From: Grimontia marina
GTDB lineage: Bacteria > Pseudomonadota > Gammaproteobacteria > Enterobacterales > Vibrionaceae
DNA: 64,000 nt
Direction: 5' to 3'
Assembly (NCBI RefSeq): GCF_900060185.1
Contig: NZ_FIZY01000013.1
Location: forward strand, 51,194 to 115,193
Both the position numbers and the translations under genes were made by a program. Within the stretch, counting starts at the first letter, position 1; every line of letters starts with the position of its first letter. Below, in pieces: positions 59,057-64,000 of this stretch. The notes beneath the pieces are model-generated. The model was given only the letters and a program-made list of their open reading frames with translations. It did no database searches and was not told the origin of the DNA.

Positions 59057-59637
59057 GCTTGTTTGACCCCTTTATCTTCATCGACAGAAAGTTGAACAAC
59101 CGGAATTTGGTCAAGTTGCCATTTCCAGGTTTCAGGCGTGGTTTGGACAGGGATCATTTCAATACAGTCAGTGGGGCAGGGGGCGACACAAAGGTCGCAT
59201 CCAGTACATTCATCTTTGATAATGGTGTGCATGGCTTTGGTACTGCCAATGATGGCGTCGACCGGGCAAGCCTGAATACACTTGGTACAGCCAATACAAT
59301 CGTCTTCGTGAATGAAGGCGACTTTTTTTACGCTCTTTTCTTCATCGTGCGCAGATTCTGTGGCTTCCACCCCCATCAGGTCAGCAAGCTTCTCGATAGT
59401 CGGCTGACCACCTGGAGGGCATTTATTAATGGCGTCACCATTGGCAATAGCTTCTGCATAAGGTCGACAACCAGGGTAACCACATTGTCCGCACTGTGTT
59501 TGCGGAAGGATGGAGTCAATCTGATCGACGATCGGATCCGCCTCGACTTTAAAACGCACAGAAGCAAAGCCCAGCAAAATACCGAATACAGCTGCGAGGA
59601 CAGCGATAGCAATAATCGCAATCAAAATTCCAGTCAT
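59053..59637 (-). CDS. rnfB: Rnf subunit RnfB, iron-sulfur protein
   Basis: A 194-residue protein with an N-terminal membrane helix (about 3-24), a four-cysteine Fe-S domain (CGQCGYPGC near 49, CPPGG near 73) and two ferredoxin-type clusters ([12 protein letters not shown] and [12 protein letters not shown]). It passes electrons from ferredoxin or NADH within the complex. The start overlaps the rnfA stop by one base (TAATG). Confidence 0.97.
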   Translation of the reverse strand: MTGILIAIIAIAVLAAVFGILLGFASVRFKVEADPIVDQIDSILPQTQCGQCGYPGCRPYAEAIANGDAINKCPPGGQPTIEKLADLMGVEATESAHDEEKSVKKVAFIHEDDCIGCTKCIQACPVDAIIGSTKAMHTIIKDECTGCDLCVAPCPTDCIEMIPVQTTPETWKWQLDQIPVVQLSVDEDKGVKQA

Positions 59638-60218
59638 TACAGTTTCACCAACCCTGTAAAGCCCATAAATGCCAATGACATCAGTCCAGCTGTGATCATA
59701 GCAATCGACGCACCACGGAATGGCTGAGGAACATCAGCCGCAGCAATACGCTCACGCATCGCCGCAAACAAAATCAATACGAGGGAGAAGCCAGCTGCCG
59801 CGCCAAAGCCATAAATGATAGATTCGATAAAGTTGTGGCGTTCATTGATATTCAGCAATGCGACACCCAACACGGCGCAGTTTGTTGTGATTAGCGGTAG
59901 AAAGATACCCAACAAACGGTAAAGCGTTGGACTGGTTTTATGTACGACCATTTCAGTGAATTGCACGACGACCGCAATCACTAATATAAAACTCAGTGTT
60001 CGCAGGTACTCGAGGCCCAATGGAGCCAAAATGTAAGTCTCGACCAGGTAAGCACTCACTGATGCGAGTGTCAGTACGAACGTGGTCGCAAGCCCCATCC
60101 CAATGGCGGTTTCAAGCTTTTTGGACACGCCCATAAATGGGCAAAGGCCGAGGAACTTAACCAGCACAAAGTTGTTCACCAGGACGGTGCCGACAAGAAG
60201 CAGTAAATACTCAGTCAT
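59637..60218 (-). CDS. rnfA: Rnf subunit RnfA
   Basis: First gene of the operon; 193 residues with about six membrane segments, homologous to RnfE and NqrE. Conserved cysteine motifs [10 protein letters not shown] and [12 protein letters not shown] lie in the membrane. The start at 60218 gives [24 protein letters not shown]; a far upstream in-frame start would add 58 atypical residues. Confidence 0.97.
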   Translation of the reverse strand: MTEYLLLLVGTVLVNNFVLVKFLGLCPFMGVSKKLETAIGMGLATTFVLTLASVSAYLVETYILAPLGLEYLRTLSFILVIAVVVQFTEMVVHKTSPTLYRLLGIFLPLITTNCAVLGVALLNINERHNFIESIIYGFGAAAGFSLVLILFAAMRERIAAADVPQPFRGASIAMITAGLMSLAFMGFTGLVKL

Positions 60219-60319
60219 GCCATTCTTCGAAAATTCTAAAGAGATCTTTGTATTATCGGCCTTTGAAGCCGCTATAACAACAGATTGGGGAAAGGGTTTT
60301 TCACTAAAATTGCCATACT

Positions 60320-60334
60320 GGACAAACTTTGTCC
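60320..60334 (-). promoter_or_regulatory. Candidate operator in the rnfA upstream region
   Basis: An interrupted perfect palindrome, GGACAAA-C-TTTGTCC, lies about 100 bases before rnfA. The binding factor is unknown. The surrounding region (60219-60411) holds no gene. Confidence 0.3.
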
Positions 60335-60411
60335 GGATCTGGGCGGTAACATACCGTCTATATAATAGGTGGTAACAATTTGTGTGCGTCATATCTACAA
60401 CACAAATACAG

Positions 60412-60438
60412 AAAAACCCAGTACTAGGCTGGGTTTTC
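60412..60438 (-). terminator. Terminator of the tRNA-Asn/repeat transcript
   Basis: The 9-bp stem AAAACCCAG/CTGGGTTTT is followed by T residues on the minus strand, directly after the two tandem repeats. Confidence 0.88.
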
Positions 60439-60440
60439 GA

Positions 60441-60646
60441 AAGTGGCTCCCCCTGCTGGACTTGCGACGGGGCTGCCTAGGTCAGCGACATATCGCGAAG
60501 CGACAATCCTGACGGCTAACTCGTTCTTAAACAAGTTAACGAAAAGTGGCTCCCCCTGCTGGACTTGCAACGGGGCCGCCTAGGTCAGCGACATATCGCG
60601 AAGCGACAATCCTGACGGTCAACTTGTTCTTAAACAAGCTAACGAA
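60441..60646 (-). repeat. Two 103-bp tandem repeats carrying the 3' end of tRNA-Asn
   Basis: Units at 60441-60543 and 60544-60646 differ at only about six positions, and the tRNA-Asn gene starts the next register at 60647. Read on the minus strand each unit ends in the last 20 bases of the tRNA including CCA (AAGTCCAGCAGGGGGAGCCA). It also contains TATGTCGCTG from the tRNA variable/T-arm region, the two pieces being separated by a 19-base insert. An inverted repeat around GTTTAAGAAC lies in the spacer. The layout recalls the rtT repeats behind E. coli tyrT. Confidence 0.9.
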
Positions 60647-60649
60647 AAG

Positions 60650-60725
60650 TGGCTCCCCCTGCTGGACTTGAACCAGCGACATACGGATTAACAGTCCGCC
60701 GTTCTACCGACTGAACTAAGGGGGA
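60650..60725 (-). tRNA. tRNA-Asn (anticodon GTT)
   Basis: Complete 76-nt cloverleaf on the minus strand: acceptor TCCCCCT/AGGGGGA, D-arm GTTCAGTCGGTAGAAC, anticodon loop CTGTTAA with GTT, T-loop GGTTCAAGTCC and encoded CCA. Very close to E. coli tRNA-Asn. Two tandem repeat remnants follow it before the terminator. Confidence 0.98.
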
Positions 60726-61481
60726 ATCGCTCAAAGCGGGGCGAATCTTAGCTATCGCCCTGTAGGCTGTCAACCACCGAAAACGCACATTTTGAGGAAT
60801 TTAAATCATCTGCTTAATGTACGATCAAGATTGGCTGATTTTTTGTTCTGTGGGCTTTGTATGCTGCAAATAAAGGCTTGGTTCTCTGTCTATTTAAAAA
60901 ATTTCAATCGCCATCACCACATCCCTAAAAGTCTATGTGTTTGCGTATGTCTTTACGTTTCTAAAACGGGTCTAACCTAGATTGGACAAAACTTAAACAG
61001 TGTTGGAGTCAGATGTGTTTGCTCGGTGGCTCAAATGCGCTAAATAGCATTGGGATGAGGTAAATTAACAGTGTGATATACCTCTCATAAGTGCTTTTCA
61101 TGTGCGATCAGTCGATTTACTGTTGAATATAAGAAAAAGGGTTTGACATTTTGGAACACTTTTCTGGTTTGCCTTCGCGAGGGTTACCCACAAAATCTGT
61201 GGATAAGTGTGTTAATCAACACTTTTATCCCCATCAGATCTCATTGTTGAGTATGCTGAGTAGAAGAAGAATTGAACGCTTTAGTACGAAAAGCTTTAAA
61301 TACAAAGTGATTGAGTGATTTTTGTCCAGTCGATCGTCGGTAAATGATAATTTCGAGTTGTGCACATTGCCTGTGTTAATTATTTTCTTCCCAAGGCCGC
61401 ACAAATTCGCCAGTTATTTGCCTGTCGAGCACAAATAAGACAAGCTGAAAGGGCAGGGAACAAGCAAAAAAGGAATAAATA
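60726..61481. other. Intergenic region between tRNA-Asn and the aldolase operon
   Basis: About 755 bases with no credible gene. A 62-codon frame at 60792-60980 lacks a ribosome site and family resemblance. The right half carries a cluster of DnaA-box-like sequences (61184-61233) and an AAGTGT/ACACTT inverted repeat at 61205-61224. Promoters for the tRNA (minus) and the aldolase operon (plus) must lie here. Confidence 0.45.
61184..61233. other. Cluster of DnaA-box-like sequences
   Basis: TTACCCACA (61184-61192, one mismatch) and TGTGGATAA (61198-61206, a perfect box on the minus strand) form an inverted pair. TTATCCCCA (61225-61233, one mismatch) follows. No replication gene is nearby, so this is not evidence of an origin. 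Confidence 0.3.
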
Positions 61482-62249
61482 GTGGAAGCGCTACCCAAAC
61501 TGAACCTCAAAGGAAAAATCAGCGAGATTGAATGGCAACGTCGAGTCGACCTAGCGGCTTGCTATCGTCTCGTCGCCCATATGGGCTGGGATGACCTTAT
61601 CTATACCCACCTCTCTCTACGCATTCCTGATACCGATACCTATCTGGTGAATGCCTTTGGTGTGGCATTTGACGAAGTCACCGCGTCAAATCTGGTAAAA
61701 GTTGATTTGGATGGAAATATCCTCGACGACACCCCTTTCACGATTAACCCTGCCGGTTTCACCATTCACAGTGCGATCCATGAAGTACGTTCTGATGCGC
61801 ACTGTGTAATCCACCTGCACACCAATGAAACCATTGCAGTCGCGAGTCAAAAAGAGGGTTTACTTCCACTTAGCCAGTATTCGATGTTCTCACTGCCCTC
61901 GCTTTCTTATCATGGCTACGAAGGTCTTGCGGTAAATGCAGATGAGCGAAAGCGATTGCAGGAAGATCTTGGTAACACCAATCATATGTTGTTGGTCAAC
62001 CATGGTGGTTTAACATTAGGCCCAACCGTGGGCGACGCCTTCATGCGTTTTTACGATATGCAGCGTGCTTGTGAAGTTCAGTTAATGTTGCAGGCAGCAG
62101 GCAAAGAGGCCGTTTCTGTGCCTCAGCCTATTCAGGATAATATTTTTGCGCAGGCAAATGTTGTTCATTCTGGGGCGACGGGTGGACAGCTTGCTTGGCC
62201 ATCACTTCTTCGGAAAGCTTGGCGCCTTGACCCAAGCTTTATGGAATAA
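61482..62249 (+). CDS. Class II aldolase/adducin family protein
   Basis: A 255-residue cytoplasmic protein of the class II (zinc-dependent) aldolase/adducin fold. Metal-binding histidines are likely in HLHTNETIAVAS near residue 108, with a third histidine in VNHGGLTLG near 178. GTG start with AAGGA eight bases upstream. It lies 33 bases before an enolase-superfamily gene on the same strand, suggesting joint use of a sugar acid or related compound. The substrate is unknown. Confidence 0.88.
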   Translation: MEALPKLNLKGKISEIEWQRRVDLAACYRLVAHMGWDDLIYTHLSLRIPDTDTYLVNAFGVAFDEVTASNLVKVDLDGNILDDTPFTINPAGFTIHSAIHEVRSDAHCVIHLHTNETIAVASQKEGLLPLSQYSMFSLPSLSYHGYEGLAVNADERKRLQEDLGNTNHMLLVNHGGLTLGPTVGDAFMRFYDMQRACEVQLMLQAAGKEAVSVPQPIQDNIFAQANVVHSGATGGQLAWPSLLRKAWRLDPSFME

Positions 62250-62282
62250 AGACAAAATAAAAAGACGATTTGGAGTACATGG

Positions 62283-63458
62283 ATGAAAGTCACGTCAGTC
62301 GAAGTTTTCGATATTCATTGCCCGGAAAGACCACCTTGGAACCCGGTATTTGTGCGTATCAACACTGATGAAGGGATCAGTGGTGTCGGTGAGGCAGGTC
62401 TTGCTTACGATTTGGGGCATAGCGCAGCCGCAAACATGATTAAAGAAATGGCCGAGGCATTCTTAATTGGTCATGACCCATTCCAGACAGAAATGTTGTG
62501 GTCGCGTATGTTGCGAGAGAGTTTCTGGGGATTAGGTGGTGGTCCTGTTGTCTACGCCGCGATGAGTGCGATTGATACGGCGCTTTGGGATATCAAAGGC
62601 AAGGCGCTTGGACTCCCTGTCTACCAACTGCTGGGTGGTAAGGTAAATGACAAGCTGCGTACCTATGCTTCTCAGCTTCAGTTTGATTGGGACAAAGAGT
62701 TCAAAGCACTGTCTCAGCCGGAAGAGTATGCAGAAGCGGCGCTTAAAGCGATTGCCGAAGGTTATGATGCGGTCAAGGTTGACCCCATCATGTACGACAA
62801 AGATGGGAACACCTACTACGAGCGCACCAAAATCATTTCCCGCGCAGAAATGAAGCTGTACCGCGCGCGTATGAAAGCCATTCGTGAAGCGGTAGGTGAC
62901 GAAGTGGATATAATTTTTGAATGCCACAGCTTGCCGGGTGCAACAACGGCGATTCAGCTGGGTGAGATCGCTGAAGAGTTCGACTGCATGTATTACGAAG
63001 AGCCGGTGAACTACCTCAACCATTCCCTGCATAAAAAGGTGGCTGACCGCGTTAACGTGCCCATTGCCGGTGGTGAGCGTTTGTATAACCGTTGGGGTGT
63101 GCGCCCGTATCTGGAAGACCAAAGTGTTGACGTGCTGCAGCCAGATATCGGCCTGTGTGGCGGCTTTACTGAAACGAAGAAAGTCTGTGATTACGCAGAC
63201 ATCTTTGATGTTCGCATTCAGGCGCACGTTTGTGGTGGCCCTGTGGCGACTGCAGCGTCTTTGCACCTGGAAACCGCCATTCCTAACTTCCTGATCCACG
63301 AGCATCATACATATGCGATTAAGTCGTGGAACCGCGAACTGTGTATTCAGGACCCTCAGCCGGTGAATGGCTTTTTTGAGGTCTCGGAAGAGCCGGGTAT
63401 CGGCATTGAGTTGAACGATGAAGTTGTCATGCGCTCACCACGTATTGAGATTAAGTAA
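62283..63458 (+). CDS. Enolase superfamily sugar-acid dehydratase (mandelate racemase family)
   Basis: A 391-residue member of the mandelate racemase/muconate lactonizing enzyme group, resembling D-galactonate and D-mannonate-type dehydratases. The capping domain is residues 1-115, then the barrel. Lys165 lies in VKVD. The likely metal ligands are Glu213 (in FECHSLPG, where most relatives have Asp), Glu239 or Glu240 (YYEEPV) and Glu265 (AGGERL). His215 and His315 (QAHVCGGP) are candidate catalytic bases. Second gene of the aldolase operon. The exact substrate cannot be read from sequence. Confidence 0.88.
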   Translation: MKVTSVEVFDIHCPERPPWNPVFVRINTDEGISGVGEAGLAYDLGHSAAANMIKEMAEAFLIGHDPFQTEMLWSRMLRESFWGLGGGPVVYAAMSAIDTALWDIKGKALGLPVYQLLGGKVNDKLRTYASQLQFDWDKEFKALSQPEEYAEAALKAIAEGYDAVKVDPIMYDKDGNTYYERTKIISRAEMKLYRARMKAIREAVGDEVDIIFECHSLPGATTAIQLGEIAEEFDCMYYEEPVNYLNHSLHKKVADRVNVPIAGGERLYNRWGVRPYLEDQSVDVLQPDIGLCGGFTETKKVCDYADIFDVRIQAHVCGGPVATAASLHLETAIPNFLIHEHHTYAIKSWNRELCIQDPQPVNGFFEVSEEPGIGIELNDEVVMRSPRIEIK

Positions 63459-63552
63459 TCGCGTGATGGGATACTGATGAAACAACCCGCCTTTGAGCTA
63501 ACACCGATCAGTTAAGGCATTGATCAGTTGAACGATCCTACAGATGGTTAAC

Positions 63553-63585
63553 AATACCCTCAGTACACTAATTGCTGAGGGTATT
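63553..63585 (+). promoter_or_regulatory. Hairpin sequestering the transposase ribosome site
   Basis: The 11-bp stem AATACCCTCAG/CTGAGGGTATT ends five bases before the transposase ATG, and its 3' arm contains the only GAGGG ribosome site. Transcripts entering from outside would fold this hairpin and block translation, a known protection mechanism of insertion sequences. It could also act as a terminator, since T residues follow. Confidence 0.65.
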
Positions 63586-63589
63586 TTTT

Positions 63590-64000
63590 ATGTTGGCTCA
63601 CTGGCTGATTGATGTCGATACGTTTGCTGCACCCGAATCAATGGCCCTCTTCCAAAAAGAACTCCCGCTCGAATGGATAGAGCAAGCCCTTGATTCGACC
63701 AACAAAGCCAGTATGAGACGGCGTAAGTTACCCGCCGAACTTGTCGTTTGGTTGATTGTCGGTATTGGCTTGTATCGGGATAAACCCATCACGGAAGTTT
63801 TAGATAAATTAGACCTCAAGCTTTCCAACCACTTAGGGGATTCTGTTGCACCAAGTGCTATCCCTCAAGCGAGAAAGCGCCTCACCGCCCAACCTTTGGA
63901 AGCGCTTTTTAAACTGACAGCAGCCCATTGGACCCAGCAGGAAGATAGCGATGACAAATGGTTTGGCCTAAGTTTACTTTCAGTCGACGGCACTCAGTTC
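63590..64000 (+). CDS. IS4-family transposase, N-terminal part
   Basis: 137 codons open from the ATG at 63590 to the window edge. The N-terminal IS4 domain contains MRRRKLPAELVVWLIVGIGL, and SVAPSAIPQARKRLT parallels VAPSAVIQARQRL in IS4. Asp133 in LLSVDGTQF is the likely first residue of the DDE catalytic triad. The rest is outside the window. Confidence 0.92.
   Translation, partial: MLAHWLIDVDTFAAPESMALFQKELPLEWIEQALDSTNKASMRRRKLPAELVVWLIVGIGLYRDKPITEVLDKLDLKLSNHLGDSVAPSAIPQARKRLTAQPLEALFKLTAAHWTQQEDSDDKWFGLSLLSVDGTQF

Larger units (their letters stand above)
63499..64000 (+). mobile_element. IS4-family insertion sequence, left part
   Basis: The sequence from about 63499 (TAACACCGATCAGTTAAGG, then GATCAGTTGAACGATCC) closely resembles the left inverted repeat of E. 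coli IS4 as I remember it. A hairpin and the transposase gene follow. The right end is outside the window, so completeness and target duplication cannot be judged. Confidence 0.85.

Noticed and set aside
60441..60646. Additional complete tRNA genes in the tandem repeats
   Set aside because: Each unit has only the tRNA 3' end; acceptor 5' strand, D-arm and anticodon arm are missing.
60441..60646. CRISPR array
   Set aside because: Two long direct tandem units with no unique spacers; derived from the tRNA.
60792..60980. 62-codon open frame between tRNA-Asn and the aldolase gene
   Set aside because: TTG-type start, no ribosome site, no recognisable family; composition looks non-coding.
61184..61233. 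Replication origin
   Set aside because: Only three DnaA-like boxes, no AT-rich unwinding region with repeats and no dnaA, gidA or rctB-type gene nearby.

Overview
The window reads as chromosomal DNA of a Vibrionaceae member. The clues are a FadR with the long Vibrio-type insertion, a fadL-volA pair (outer-membrane fatty-acid channel plus surface lysophospholipase lipoprotein), rnt next to a sigma-28-type motY, a complete rnfABCDGE-nth cluster and the gapA-msrB neighbourhood. The genus cannot be fixed from the sequence alone. Almost all of it is conserved housekeeping DNA. The accessory signals are a broken RTX-repeat gene, an interrupted YgbA-like gene, a peptidase remnant, a tRNA-derived tandem repeat and an IS4-type element running off the right edge.

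Layout. 1-7700: fadR (+), then the minus-strand yeaG-yeaH-spoVR stress operon behind a good sigma-54-type promoter, then yeaD. 7700-14200: gapA, msrB, a DUF2989 lipoprotein, a frameshifted RTX-type gene, yeaC and ansA. 14200-23600: sppA, fadH (with a FadR-like operator), a YdjA nitroreductase, topB, a GAF-GGDEF cyclase and a TSUP permease. 23600-31500: tRNA-Pro(GGG), yejM-yejL, yejK, a membrane-bound HPt protein with a hybrid histidine kinase, and a ygbA-like gene with an in-frame amber codon. 31500-41000: a DctPQM TRAP transporter, an M20 peptidase remnant, an NhaC antiporter, asd, sodB, grxD and a second antiporter. 41000-48400: volA-fadL, a second fadL, rnt and motY. 48400-60400: an HD-GYP sensor, gloA, a LysR regulator, a small DUF1127-like ORF, nth and the rnf operon. 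60400-64000: tandem repeats and tRNA-Asn, a sugar-acid type operon (class II aldolase plus enolase-superfamily dehydratase), and the left end of an IS4-family element.

How the genes work together. Lipid use is the main theme. VolA would release fatty acids from exogenous lysophospholipids, two FadL proteins import them, FadH handles unsaturated acyl-CoAs, and FadR senses acyl-CoA. FadR-like sites lie before fadR, fadH and fadL. A second theme is sodium and proton energetics: Rnf, two Na+/H+ antiporter-family proteins, the TRAP transporter and MotY of the sodium-driven flagellar motor. A third is signalling: one GGDEF protein, one HD-GYP protein and an orphan hybrid kinase/HPt pair.

Limits. 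Family calls come from reading motifs and from remembered homologues, with no database search. Operator and promoter calls are by eye. I found no CRISPR array, rRNA, prophage or clearly novel multi-gene system. The least explained items are the tRNA-Asn repeats, the HPt/kinase pair, the interrupted ygbA-like gene and the HD-GYP protein with a long insertion.
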